A stretch of 64,000 nucleotides of DNA from Opitutaceae bacterium EW11 (GTDB taxonomy: Bacteria > Verrucomicrobiota > Verrucomicrobiia > Opitutales > Opitutaceae), in the NCBI GenBank assembly GCA_003054665.1, contig QAYY01000013.1, forward strand, positions 496,001 through 560,000, written 5' to 3'. A model generated the notes under the pieces. The model was not told the origin of the DNA and did not search any database. It saw nothing but the letters and a program-made list of their open reading frames with translations. The position numbers were made by a program, and so were the translations under genes. Below are positions 1 through 8,283 of this stretch, piece by piece (within the stretch, counting starts at the first letter, position 1; each line of letters starts with the position of its first letter).

Positions 1-1006
1 CCGTGTTCGTCGATGCGGCGACGCGCATGTTGATCGAATCGGTGATCGCGGTGACGAGTTCGGCGGCGATTGCCTTCACCTTGTCTTTGCGCAGGGCCCA
101 GTCCGGCTGCATGCCCCAGCCGTCATAGGTTGTACCCGCGGCCCGTTGCGACGGCCGGTTGCCGCTGACGTGCGAGCCGACGGGCACCAGATAAGAAATG
201 CCGATGCCGCCCGGGACAGCCGCGTTGCCGTGAGCTTCCCAGTCCACGTAGTTGGCCTTGACCTTCAGCGTCGTGTTTTTGCCGATCTTGTAGAGGACCG
301 AAGGGTTGAAATCGAAGCTCTTGATGTTGCCGCCGTGGACGAAGGTGTCGGAGTCCAGGTACGAACTCACGATCCGGTAGGCCAGCGCGTCGGTGATGGG
401 CCCGGTGAGATCGACGGTGGCTTTGTTCGCGGAGTAACGGCCGACTTCGCCGATCACGGAGTAGCTCGGTTTGAAGCTCGGCGACTTGGTGATGACGTTC
501 AGCGAGCCGCCCGGAGAGCCGGTCGGAGCGAGGATTGCGTTCGGGCCTTTGACGATCTCGACGCGTTCGATCAGCTCGGGATTGATCTGGGCCTGATAGG
601 CGGTGGACATGTTGTCGACCGTGCGGCCCGAATTCTCGAAGCCGCGGCTGAGATGGCGGTCGGAAATGCCGTTGGTGCCGGAGAGGCGCCCGGCGCTGAT
701 GCCCGCGAAATAGCGAGAGGCATCCAGGATCGAGGTGGCGCCGATGTCCTGGATGAAATCCTGGGTGATGACGTTGATGGAGACCGGCGTGTCCAGAATG
801 GAACTACGAATGCGCGCGGCCGACATCGTGTCCGTGGCGCGATAGCGGTTGGCCAGCTGGTCGGAGACGGTGAATGCAGGCAGTTCGATCGTTTCTTCTT
901 GGGTGCTGTCCGTCTTGGGCGCAGCCGCCTGGGGAGCGGTTTGCGCCAGGAGGGAAACGGGCGCAAAGGCCAGAATCGCTCCGAGTAGGGAGGAGTACTG
1001 TTTCAT
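1..1006 (-). CDS. TonB-dependent receptor, N-terminal part (cut by left edge)
   Basis: Outer-membrane TonB-dependent receptor for active uptake of a siderophore, vitamin, sugar or similar ligand; only about 335 residues are in the window. From the ATG at 1006 it has a signal peptide (MKQYSSLLGAILAF, ending near AQTA at 21-24), a linker with an ELPAFTV segment at 41-47, then a plug domain. Plug features visible are SILDTPVSINVIT, the QDFIQDIGA stretch and VEIVKGPNAIL followed by GSPGGSLNVITK, all typical of the family. After the plug come alternating strands of the beta-barrel start. The ELPAFTV segment is probably the TonB box or a lineage-specific extension (inference). The ligand cannot be read from this part. 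It is divergent from the efflux operon at 1438. Confidence 0.9.
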   Translation of the reverse strand, partial: MKQYSSLLGAILAFAPVSLLAQTAPQAAAPKTDSTQEETIELPAFTVSDQLANRYRATDTMSAARIRSSILDTPVSINVITQDFIQDIGATSILDASRYFAGISAGRLSGTNGISDRHLSRGFENSGRTVDNMSTAYQAQINPELIERVEIVKGPNAILAPTGSPGGSLNVITKSPSFKPSYSVIGEVGRYSANKATVDLTGPITDALAYRIVSSYLDSDTFVHGGNIKSFDFNPSVLYKIGKNTTLKVKANYVDWEAHGNAAVPGGIGISYLVPVGSHVSGNRPSQRAAGTTYDGWGMQPDWALRKDKVKAIAAELVTAITDSINMRVAASTNT

Positions 1007-1222
1007 GGACTTGGTGGGGAAGGGGGCGGTGCGATCCGCGCGGCTTTTGGGGTTGCCGAACGCCGTCGGGTGGAGAATCGGGCTCAGGATGGACTCCACG
1101 GCGAAGGGGCTTCGGAGAGGCGCTGCTCACTGTTCAGCTGCACGCTGCGAAAAGTCCGCGGGCGTTCCACCTCGTCCAAAGCTAACCGTTAGAACCGCTT
1201 CTCCGCCATAGGAGGACGCCTA

Positions 1223-1306
1223 ATGCCCGTGGGTGCGGCCCAGGCGTTGGCGAGCGCCGTCGGGTTTACGGATCCGCGCCGCGTAGGAAGCGCTCCGGCG
1301 CGCTAG
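1223..1306 (+). CDS. Possible 27-residue leader peptide upstream of efflux operon
   Basis: A short ORF starts with ATG at 1223, seven bases after a perfect AGGAGG at 1210-1215, one of the strongest ribosome binding sites in the window. It runs 27 codons (starts MPVGAAQALA, ends GSAPAR) to a TAG at 1304-1306. It lies 131 bases before the first efflux gene and is followed by a hairpin. That order (good RBS, short ORF, hairpin, exporter) is what a translational or transcriptional attenuator looks like, but nothing proves translation. Alternatively it is a chance ORF. The VGFTDPRR stretch resembles the second helix of an AraC-type DNA-binding domain, so a gene remnant is also possible. Confidence 0.25.
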   Translation: MPVGAAQALASAVGFTDPRRVGSAPAR

Positions 1307-1319
1307 CCAAACGGGTCGG

Positions 1320-1380
1320 GCGCACGAGTGTCCGCGGCAGCGACCGGAGAGGTCTCCTCGGCACTCGCGCCGCCGTTTTC
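1320..1380 (+). terminator. Possible attenuator hairpin before efflux operon
   Basis: An outer stem pairs GCGCACGAGTGTCC (1320-1333) imperfectly with GGCACTCGCGC (1360-1370). Nested inside is a GGAGA/TCTCC stem (1346-1350 with 1353-1357). A TTTT run follows at 1376-1379, and a second T-rich run (TTTTTCTTT) begins near 1391. It sits between the short ORF at 1223 and the TTG start at 1438, so it could be an intrinsic terminator or attenuator. The pairing has a bulge and the distance to the T-runs is not ideal. Confidence 0.3.
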
Positions 1381-1437
1381 AGCGAGGCCGTTTTTCTTTC
1401 CTGTCTTCACGTTCTCTAAAGGTTCCGGGGAGTAAGC

Positions 1438-2883
1438 TTGGACCAGTTCAAGGTGCTTATGCCGCTTCTCCGCTCAGCCTCTCGACTCCGCCGATTCGTC
1501 TTCGGGCCCGCGTTCGCCGCCGCGCTCTCCGGCTGCGTTTCCACCGGAGGGCCCGTGAAGCCGTCCGTCCCGGCGGTGCCGACTCGCTGGCAGAACGCTT
1601 CAGCAAACGCGGGTGCGGCGAACGCTGGGGAACTCGAATCGTGGTGGCTCCAACTCCACGATCCAACGCTGGATCAACTCATCGGCCTCGCGTTGAAAAA
1701 CTCGCCCGACGTTCGCACCGCGCTCGCGAGAATCGATGAAGCACGAGCCCGCTTTCGCCTTGAGCGTACGAATCTGATTCCGACGGTCACCGGCTCTGTA
1801 TCCGATAAACGGACGCGTGTGACCGACCGGACGACGCACGTCACGAGCTACAGCGACTCCGCTGGCGCGTCCCTCGACGCGTCCTGGGAAATCGATCTTT
1901 TCGGACGCGAGCGCCTGACGACGGCGGCGGCCAAGGCCGACTTTGCCCAGTCGGAGGAAAACGTCCGCGACGTGCAGGTGTCGCTCGCCGCCGAAGTGGC
2001 TTCGACCTACGTCCTGCTGCGTGCGTCCGAAGGGAAACTGACCGTTGTTCAGAGCACGCTGAAATCGCTCGAGGAAACCTATCAGCTCACCCGCTGGAAG
2101 GAACAGGCCGGCTCGGGCAGCTCCCTCGACGTGCAGCAGTCCCTCAGCAATCTCGAGCAAACGCGGGCTTCGGTGCCGTCCCTCCAGCAGAGCGTCACGG
2201 AAGCGCGCAACAAACTCGCGCTCCTCTGCGGAAAACCGCCCGGCGCGCTCGATTCCGCGCTCAACTCGGCGAGCGGCGTGCCGGCTGCGCCGGCGACGTT
2301 CGCCGTCGGAATCCCTGCGGACACCCTGCGCCAGCGGCCCGACGTGCGTGCGGCTGAGCGCGCGGTCGAGGCGGCGGCGCTGCGAACGCTCGCCGCAAAA
2401 GCAGACCGGTATCCGTCGCTCACTCTCAGCGGATCGATCGGTGTCGAGGCGCTTCACGCGAACAAACTCTTTTCACCCGAAGCCACGGTCGCGAGCGTGG
2501 TCGGCGGATTGACCGCGCCGATCTTCGACGCCGGCCGAATCAACCGCACGATCGATGTCCAGGACGCACTCGAACGCCAGGCGCTGATCGCCTACGAGTC
2601 CACGGTGTTGACCGCGCTGTCGGAGGTCGAAAACGCGCTCTCGTCGATCCAGCGAAACAACGAGCGACTCGCTTCCCTGAACAAAGCGGCCGACGCCGCT
2701 TCCGAGTCGGCGACGCTCGCACGGCAGCGTTACGACGCGGGCGACGTTGATTTCTTCGCCGTTCTCGACGCCCAACGGACGCTGCTCGCGCTCAACGAAT
2801 CGCAGGTCGGCACCACTGCCGATCTCACCACGGCCTACATCCAGCTCTACAAAGCGCTGGGGGGCGGCTGGGCAAAACTCTGA
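1438..2883 (+). CDS. Outer-membrane efflux lipoprotein, NodT/OprM (TolC) family
   Basis: Outer-membrane channel of a tripartite exporter. The protein has an N-terminal lipoprotein signal with lipobox LSGC, so it should be lipid-anchored at that cysteine (Cys33 from the TTG start). The two repeated coiled-coil and barrel halves of the OEP family follow, and the RPDVRAAERAVEAA motif diagnostic of NodT-type factors lies in the second half. The start is uncertain: TTG at 1438 follows GGGGAG at 1427-1432 with a 5-base spacer, while ATG at 1459 (474 residues) follows AAGGTG closely and also leaves a good signal peptide. The stop is 10 bases before the next ATG. First gene of an apparent six-gene operon. 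Confidence 0.93.
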   Translation: MDQFKVLMPLLRSASRLRRFVFGPAFAAALSGCVSTGGPVKPSVPAVPTRWQNASANAGAANAGELESWWLQLHDPTLDQLIGLALKNSPDVRTALARIDEARARFRLERTNLIPTVTGSVSDKRTRVTDRTTHVTSYSDSAGASLDASWEIDLFGRERLTTAAAKADFAQSEENVRDVQVSLAAEVASTYVLLRASEGKLTVVQSTLKSLEETYQLTRWKEQAGSGSSLDVQQSLSNLEQTRASVPSLQQSVTEARNKLALLCGKPPGALDSALNSASGVPAAPATFAVGIPADTLRQRPDVRAAERAVEAAALRTLAAKADRYPSLTLSGSIGVEALHANKLFSPEATVASVVGGLTAPIFDAGRINRTIDVQDALERQALIAYESTVLTALSEVENALSSIQRNNERLASLNKAADAASESATLARQRYDAGDVDFFAVLDAQRTLLALNESQVGTTADLTTAYIQLYKALGGGWAKL

Positions 2884-2893
2884 ATGCCTTCCC

Positions 2894-4201
2894 ATGAAAG
2901 CTCCCGTGCAACCTGCGCCCGCCGATCTCGCCGCCATCATTCACGCGGGCGGCCCGAAAAAGAAACTGAAGCGCCGACTGATCGTCGCAGTGGGCGTGTG
3001 CCTTGTCGTCGCGGCCAGTTGTGTTGCGCTCCGTCCGCGTGCGAGCGCCGACAACGCCGCGCCGTTCGTGACCGAGCCGCTCCGGCGCGGCGACCTCAGC
3101 CTCACCATCACGGCGACCGGCAATCTCGAGCCCACCAATCAGGTCACCGTCGGCAGCGAGCTCTCGGGCCTCGTGCAGACGGTCTACGTGGACATCAACG
3201 ATCGGGTCACGAAGGGCCAGCCGCTCGCGCAGCTCGACACCACCAAGCTCAACCAGCAGATCGAGAGCAGCCGGGCCGCCCTCGACGTCGCCAAGGCAAA
3301 GGTCGCCCAGGCCGAGGCCGCGTTGAAAGCCAAGGAAGCCGCACTCGTCCGAGTCCAGGAACTCCGCCGGGTGAGCAATGGCCGGTATCCGTCGCAGGCC
3401 GACGTCGACACCGCGGTCGCCGAGGCCGACGGAGCGCGGGCTGATCTGCAGAGCGCGCAGGCTTCCGTCACGGGAGCCGTCGCGCAGGTTCACATCGACG
3501 AGAACAACCTCGCCAAGGCCGTGATCACCTCGCCGGTCGACGGCATCGTGCTCACGCGCAGCGTCGATCCCGGCCAGACGGTTGCCGCGAGCCTCAACGC
3601 ACCGGAGCTCTTCGTCATCGCGGAGAAACTCGAACGCATGAAGCTGAAGATCACCGTCGCCGAGGCGGACATCGCCCGGATGGTGGCCGGCCTGAAGGCT
3701 TCGTTCACCGTCGATGCCTGGCCGGACCGCGTCTACACCGCGACCGTGCAACGGGTGTCGTACGGATCGTCCGTGACCAACAACGTGGTGACGTACGAAA
3801 CCGACCTGGAGGTGGCGAACGACGATCTCAGTCTGCGACCCGGAATGACGGCCACCGCCGATATCCGGGTGGCCGAGCGTAAGGACGTGTTCCTCGTGCC
3901 CAGCTCGGCGCTGCGCCTCAACTTGGCCGCTTCGCCGAACGGTGCGACGGCCGAAGCTCCGAAGAAGTCATTCCTTCAACGCGTCATGCCCATGCCGCCT
4001 CCGCGCGGAAAGCTGCCGGTTCCGACCAGCGCCGAGAAGACGGGGCCGGGGACCGGTCGCCTCTGGATTCTTCAGGAGGGCAGGCCCGAGCCGATGCTCG
4101 TGCGCACTGGACTGAGCGATGGACGCAATACGGAGATCTCCGGCGACGGGATCGACGCCGGCATGCCGGTGATCCTGCGTACCGCGCTGCTCAACCCATG
4201 A
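2894..4201 (+). CDS. Periplasmic adaptor (membrane fusion protein), MacA/HlyD type
   Basis: Links the inner-membrane ABC permease to the outer-membrane channel. From ATG 2894 the 435-residue protein has a cytoplasmic tail, a transmembrane segment at about 28-44, a first half-lipoyl motif (SGLVQTVYVDIND), and an Ala/Lys/Glu-rich coiled-coil hairpin. The second half-lipoyl motif (SPVDGIVLTRSVDPGQTV) and beta-barrel/membrane-proximal domains follow. The tail holds a proline-rich insert (MPMPPPRGKLPV) that is longer than usual for MacA. The stop overlaps the next start as ATGA (4198-4201), implying translational coupling. The pairing with a MacB-like ATPase and permease makes MacA the closest model; substrate unknown. 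Confidence 0.92.
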   Translation: MKAPVQPAPADLAAIIHAGGPKKKLKRRLIVAVGVCLVVAASCVALRPRASADNAAPFVTEPLRRGDLSLTITATGNLEPTNQVTVGSELSGLVQTVYVDINDRVTKGQPLAQLDTTKLNQQIESSRAALDVAKAKVAQAEAALKAKEAALVRVQELRRVSNGRYPSQADVDTAVAEADGARADLQSAQASVTGAVAQVHIDENNLAKAVITSPVDGIVLTRSVDPGQTVAASLNAPELFVIAEKLERMKLKITVAEADIARMVAGLKASFTVDAWPDRVYTATVQRVSYGSSVTNNVVTYETDLEVANDDLSLRPGMTATADIRVAERKDVFLVPSSALRLNLAASPNGATAEAPKKSFLQRVMPMPPPRGKLPVPTSAEKTGPGTGRLWILQEGRPEPMLVRTGLSDGRNTEISGDGIDAGMPVILRTALLNP

Positions 4202-4905
4202 ACGCGATTCCTCCCCGTCCGTTGATTTCACTGGAGCGCCTGACCAAGACCTATGGTCAGGGCGACGCCGCGTTCCAGGCCCTGCGCGGGGTCGACCTCA
4301 CGGTGCGCGCTGGCGAGTTCGTCGCGATCATGGGCCCGAGCGGCTCTGGAAAGTCGACGCTGATGAACATCCTCGGGTGCCTCGATACGCCGACGACCGG
4401 CAGCTACCGCTACGACGGCATCGCGGTGCAGGAACTCGACGTGAATCAGCGGGCTTTGCTCCGGCGTCACGCTCTCGGCTTCATCTTCCAGGGTTTCAAC
4501 CTTCTGGCCCGCACCAGTGCCCTCGAAAACGTGGAACTGCCGCTGCTCTACCGCCGGCTTCCGAGAAAAGTGCGCCACGAAAAGGCGCGGGAGGCGCTCG
4601 CGGCCGTGGGGCTCGCCGACAAACACCGGAACACGCCTTCGGAGCTCTCCGGCGGACAGCAGCAGCGCGTCGCGATCGCCCGGGCGCTCGTGACCGAGCC
4701 GCGCACGCTCTTTGCCGACGAGCCGACGGGTAATCTCGATTCCACTACAACGGGCGAAATCATGGAGTTGCTATCGAAACTGAACGCCCAGCGCGGAATC
4801 ACGCTCCTCATGGTCACGCACGAGGACGATGTCGCCGCCTATGCCCAACGCACCGTGCACGTGAAGGACGGCTTGATCGCCTCCGACCGGGCCCACGCTG
4901 CCTGA
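4198..4905 (+). CDS. ABC transporter ATPase, MacB/LolD family
   Basis: Nucleotide-binding subunit of the exporter, 235 residues, on the cytoplasmic face. All expected motifs are present: Walker A GPSGSGKST (about 46-54), Q-loop (FQGFN near 98), signature LSGGQQQ (150-156), Walker B LFADEP with the following TGNLDS, and an H-loop (VTHED). This is the stand-alone ATPase type, with the FtsX-like permease encoded by the next gene rather than fused as in E. coli MacB. It overlaps the adaptor gene by four bases and ends five bases before the permease ATG. Confidence 0.95.
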   Translation: MNAIPPRPLISLERLTKTYGQGDAAFQALRGVDLTVRAGEFVAIMGPSGSGKSTLMNILGCLDTPTTGSYRYDGIAVQELDVNQRALLRRHALGFIFQGFNLLARTSALENVELPLLYRRLPRKVRHEKAREALAAVGLADKHRNTPSELSGGQQQRVAIARALVTEPRTLFADEPTGNLDSTTTGEIMELLSKLNAQRGITLLMVTHEDDVAAYAQRTVHVKDGLIASDRAHAA

Positions 4906-4910
4906 CTCCC

Positions 4911-6125
4911 ATGCTCTGGAACGCACTTGCCATCGCGATTCGGGAAATCCGGCGCAACATCACTCGCGCTTTCCTCACCGTCCTCGGTGTGATCATCGGC
5001 GTCGCCGCCGTCGTGACCATGGTCACACTCGGGCACGCCACGACCAACGCGGTGAAAAACCAGATCTCCGGTCTGGGCAGCAATCTGCTCGCCCTGCGTC
5101 CCGGCGCCGGATTCGGGCCGCGCATGCCGTCGGCAGGCGTTCCGGATTTCTCCGAACAGGACGCCGTTCTGATTCTGGAGCAGATCGCCGGCGTTGCGGC
5201 GGTGGCTCCGATCCGCAACGCCTCCTTCAGCACCGTCTACCTCAACAACGCCCGATCGACCAACGTGACGGGTTCCACCGTCTCGTATTTCGGCATTCAC
5301 AACTGGAAGATCGCCGACGGACGGGTGTTCACGGATGCCGAATACCGGAGCGGCGCGGCGGTTTGTGTGATCGGAAACACCGTGAAGAAGGAACTCTTCG
5401 CCTCCGAGAATCCGATCGGCGCAAAGATCCGCATCGGCACCGCTGCCTGTGAGGTGATCGGCGTGCTCTCGGCCAAAGGGCAGGCCGGCATGGGCGACCA
5501 GGACGACACGATCGTCGTGCCGCTGACCACGATCCAGCGGAGGTTGCTCGGGAAAACCTCGAACCACGACATCGGACAGATCGCGATCTCGGCGCAGGAC
5601 GGCGCAGACACGACCGCGGTCATCGCGGACATCACGGCCCTCCTGCGCCAGCGTCGAAACCTGCAGCCGAATCAGGACAACAACTTCAACATCTTCGACA
5701 CGCGGCAGATCGCCGACACCCTCAGCTCCTCCACGAAAATGATGACGTCGCTCCTCGGCGCGGTGGCGGGCATCAGCCTCCTCGTCGGCGGTATCGGAAT
5801 CATGAATATCATGCTCGTGTCGGTCACCGAACGCACCCGCGAGATCGGCATCCGGCTTGCGCTCGGAGCGACCGCGGGCGAAGTCCTTCTTCAGTTCCTC
5901 GTCGAGGCGATCACGCTCTCGTCGGTCGGCGGAATCGCGGGCATCCTCATCGCGCTTGCGCTCTGCGGCGGACTGTCGCTTCTGATCCAGCTGCCGTTCG
6001 TTTTCGACGCGCAGATCAACGTCACGGCGTTTTTCTTTTCCGCCGCGGTCGGCATCCTGTTCGGTTTCGCTCCGGCACGGCGCGCCGCCCGGCTTGATCC
6101 GATCGATGCCCTCCGGCATGAGTGA
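4911..6125 (+). CDS. ABC transporter permease, MacB/FtsX family
   Basis: Inner-membrane permease of 404 residues. Topology is the MacB pattern: one transmembrane helix near the N-terminus (about 21-45), a large periplasmic MacB-PCD domain, then three helices in the last 130 residues. The conserved stretch GIMNIMLVSVTERTREIGIR, just after the second helix, contacts the ATPase in this family. With the preceding three genes it makes a complete MacAB-TolC-like exporter, whose classical substrates are macrolides, peptides or lipids. Which applies here cannot be told from sequence. The next gene begins nine bases later. Confidence 0.94.
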   Translation: MLWNALAIAIREIRRNITRAFLTVLGVIIGVAAVVTMVTLGHATTNAVKNQISGLGSNLLALRPGAGFGPRMPSAGVPDFSEQDAVLILEQIAGVAAVAPIRNASFSTVYLNNARSTNVTGSTVSYFGIHNWKIADGRVFTDAEYRSGAAVCVIGNTVKKELFASENPIGAKIRIGTAACEVIGVLSAKGQAGMGDQDDTIVVPLTTIQRRLLGKTSNHDIGQIAISAQDGADTTAVIADITALLRQRRNLQPNQDNNFNIFDTRQIADTLSSSTKMMTSLLGAVAGISLLVGGIGIMNIMLVSVTERTREIGIRLALGATAGEVLLQFLVEAITLSSVGGIAGILIALALCGGLSLLIQLPFVFDAQINVTAFFFSAAVGILFGFAPARRAARLDPIDALRHE

Positions 6126-6134
6126 GCCGCTCCC

Positions 6135-6785
6135 ATGCGCGTTCTCGTCGTCGAAGACAACCCCGTGCTTCTCCGCAGCCTCGCGGATTCGCTGAGGGAG
6201 GAGAGTTTCGCGGTCGACACCGCGGAGGACGGCGAGGAGGGAGTGGAGAAGGCGACGTCCGTGGCGTACGATGCGATCGTTCTGGACGTGATGCTGCCGA
6301 AGCTGGACGGCTGGGGCGTGCTCGCGCGGCTCCGTCCCGGAATCCGCACGCCGGTGCTCATGCTCACCGCACGGGACGCCGTGCCGGATCGCGTGCGCGG
6401 GCTCGACTGCGGGGCCGACGACTATCTGACGAAGCCGTTCAACCTCGACGAGCTGCTCGCGCGGCTCCGGGCGCTCGTCCGGCGCACGACCGGACAGACC
6501 CGTTCGCTGATCGAGGTCGGGGACATGAAAATCGATACTGCGGCTCGCCGGGTGTTTCTGGCCGGCGTGGACGTGCCGTTGACCGCGCGGGAGTACGTGC
6601 TCCTCGAATACCTTGCGCTGCACCGGGGCGAGACGGTGAGCCGGACCGCACTGTACGAGCATCTCTTCGATGAGAACGACGACAGCCTCTCGAACCTCCT
6701 CGACGTGCATGTTTCGAACCTGCGCCGAAAGCTCGGGCGCGACCTGATCGCCACCCGCCGCGGTCACGGCTACTGCATCGAATGA
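6135..6785 (+). CDS. OmpR-family response regulator of the efflux operon
   Basis: Two-component DNA-binding regulator, 216 residues. The receiver domain (1-115) has the acidic pair E7/D8, phospho-acceptor Asp51 (VLDVMLP) and the conserved Lys in the YLTKPF motif. A winged-helix domain of the OmpR/PhoB type fills the C-terminal half (MKIDTAARRVFL to RRGHGYCIE). It is transcribed with the pump and its stop overlaps the kinase ATG as ATGA (6782-6785). It most likely controls the pump operon in response to the linked kinase, as in CusRS- or QseBC-like systems (inference from position). Confidence 0.93.
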   Translation: MRVLVVEDNPVLLRSLADSLREESFAVDTAEDGEEGVEKATSVAYDAIVLDVMLPKLDGWGVLARLRPGIRTPVLMLTARDAVPDRVRGLDCGADDYLTKPFNLDELLARLRALVRRTTGQTRSLIEVGDMKIDTAARRVFLAGVDVPLTAREYVLLEYLALHRGETVSRTALYEHLFDENDDSLSNLLDVHVSNLRRKLGRDLIATRRGHGYCIE

Positions 6786-8233
6786 GGACCTTCTTCCATT
6801 CCATCCGCTGGCGCGTCCAGGCCTGGCACGGGGCGATCCTCTTGACGGTGATCCTCGGTTTCTGCCTGACCTCGCATCGTCTGGCCTGGAATAACCAGTT
6901 GCGCAGCGTCGACCGGAGCCTCGCCCAAACGGAGCGTACTCTGATCCGAGGACTGATGCAGGCCGCGGAAGCTCACGGCGAACCCGGCCCCGGCTTCTCG
7001 CCGCGCCGGCTGGCGGACAAGTTGAGGAGCAACCCGGAGGTGTTTCCGTCGGCGCTGGGAGCGATCTTTCAGGGGCGCGAGCCGGGCTTCGCCTACTTCT
7101 CTCTTCGCGACGCCGACAACCGGCCGCTCCTGCAGTCGCCCAACGTCCCGGAGGACGTGGCTGTGCCGCTGCACACGCCGCCGGAATTCGCGGAGGAAGC
7201 GCGGACGGTTTCCGGCAGGCGGGAAATCGTGCACCGCACCCCGGACGGTCTCGTGAGCATCATTGGCATGGATCTCGGCCCGGAGCGGAGGGAGATGCGC
7301 CGGTTCGCCTGGTCGCTGGTCGCCCTGGGCGGTGGAGTCTGGCTCGTCGGACTGCTGGGCGGCTGGTGGCTCGCGGGGCGTGCAATCCAGCCGGTTGCGG
7401 ACATCAGCCGGACGGCCTCGCGCATTGCCGAGGGAAATCTCGAGGAGCGTATCGTTCCGGATGGTACGAACAGCGAACTCGATCAGCTGAGTCGGGTGCT
7501 CAACGCCACGTTCGATCGCCTCCATGCCGCCTTGGAACGGCAGAAACAGTTCACCGCGGACGCCTCGCACGAGTTGCGGACTCCGGTGACCATCCTCCTT
7601 TCGGAAACGCAGCGGATCCTCAAACGCGACCGGACGCCCGAGGAGTACCGCGCGGTGATCCAGACCTGCCAGGCCACCGCGCAACGGATGCGACAGCTCA
7701 CCGAAGCGCTGCTCCTGCTCGCACGGCAGGATCGGGGAGCGGGGGAGTTGCGGCGCGAGCCCTGCGATCTGGCGGCCATTCTTCGCACCACCGCGGCGCA
7801 ACTGCAGCCCCTGGCCGACGCCCGCGGTATCCAGCTTCGGCTCGAACTGGAGACGGCGCTGTGCATGGGCGACCCGACGGCACTGTCCATTCTCACGACA
7901 AACCTCGTTGGCAACGCCGTCGAACATCACGACCGCGCTGGCGGGGTCGTCGTTGTGGGCTGCGGGGTCCACGAGGGTCAGGTCCGCCTCGCGGTGAGCG
8001 ACGACGGGCCGGGGATTCCGGCTGCCGACCTGCCGCATGTTTTCGACCGATTCTATCGGGTGGACTCAGCCCGGTCCGGCGGTTCCGGCCACGTCGGCTT
8101 GGGCCTCGCGATCGCCAAGGCCATTGCCACGAATCATGGCGGCGACATCGTCGCCGAGAACCTGCCCGGGCGCGGTTGCCGTTTCAGCGTCCAGCTGCCC
8201 GCGAGAAGCCCGTCGGCGCGCGCTTCCTCGTAA
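6782..8233 (+). CDS. Sensor histidine kinase of the efflux operon
   Basis: Membrane sensor kinase, 483 residues. Transmembrane helix 1 (about 17-33) and helix 2 (about 176-199) bracket a periplasmic sensor of roughly 140 residues, followed by a HAMP domain. The HisKA H-box ASHELRTP places phospho-His at 263. The ATPase domain has an N-box (NLVGNAVEH), G1 (DDGPGIP), F-box (FDRFYR) and G2 (GLGLAI). The cognate regulator is the overlapping upstream gene. The periplasmic domain has no recognisable metal-binding cluster, so the signal is unknown. Confidence 0.93.
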   Translation: MRTFFHSIRWRVQAWHGAILLTVILGFCLTSHRLAWNNQLRSVDRSLAQTERTLIRGLMQAAEAHGEPGPGFSPRRLADKLRSNPEVFPSALGAIFQGREPGFAYFSLRDADNRPLLQSPNVPEDVAVPLHTPPEFAEEARTVSGRREIVHRTPDGLVSIIGMDLGPERREMRRFAWSLVALGGGVWLVGLLGGWWLAGRAIQPVADISRTASRIAEGNLEERIVPDGTNSELDQLSRVLNATFDRLHAALERQKQFTADASHELRTPVTILLSETQRILKRDRTPEEYRAVIQTCQATAQRMRQLTEALLLLARQDRGAGELRREPCDLAAILRTTAAQLQPLADARGIQLRLELETALCMGDPTALSILTTNLVGNAVEHHDRAGGVVVVGCGVHEGQVRLAVSDDGPGIPAADLPHVFDRFYRVDSARSGGSGHVGLGLAIAKAIATNHGGDIVAENLPGRGCRFSVQLPARSPSARASS

Positions 8234-8283
8234 TTCCGGGCCCGGGCGGTTGCGAATAGCCGGACGTGGGCGAGAGTATGCCC

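Larger units (their letters stand above)
1007..1437. other. Divergent intergenic region, receptor / efflux operon
   Basis: This 431-base gap separates the minus-strand receptor from the plus-strand efflux operon and must hold both promoters. It contains a tiny plus-strand ORF with a textbook Shine-Dalgarno (1210-1306) and a hairpin with following T-runs (1320-1396), described separately. I could not pick out confident -35/-10 boxes for either gene. Confidence 0.5.

Noticed and set aside
4839-6767. 642-codon minus-strand open frame across the MacB-like permease and response regulator
   Set aside because: Shadow; the plus-strand genes have complete domain motifs and coupled starts.
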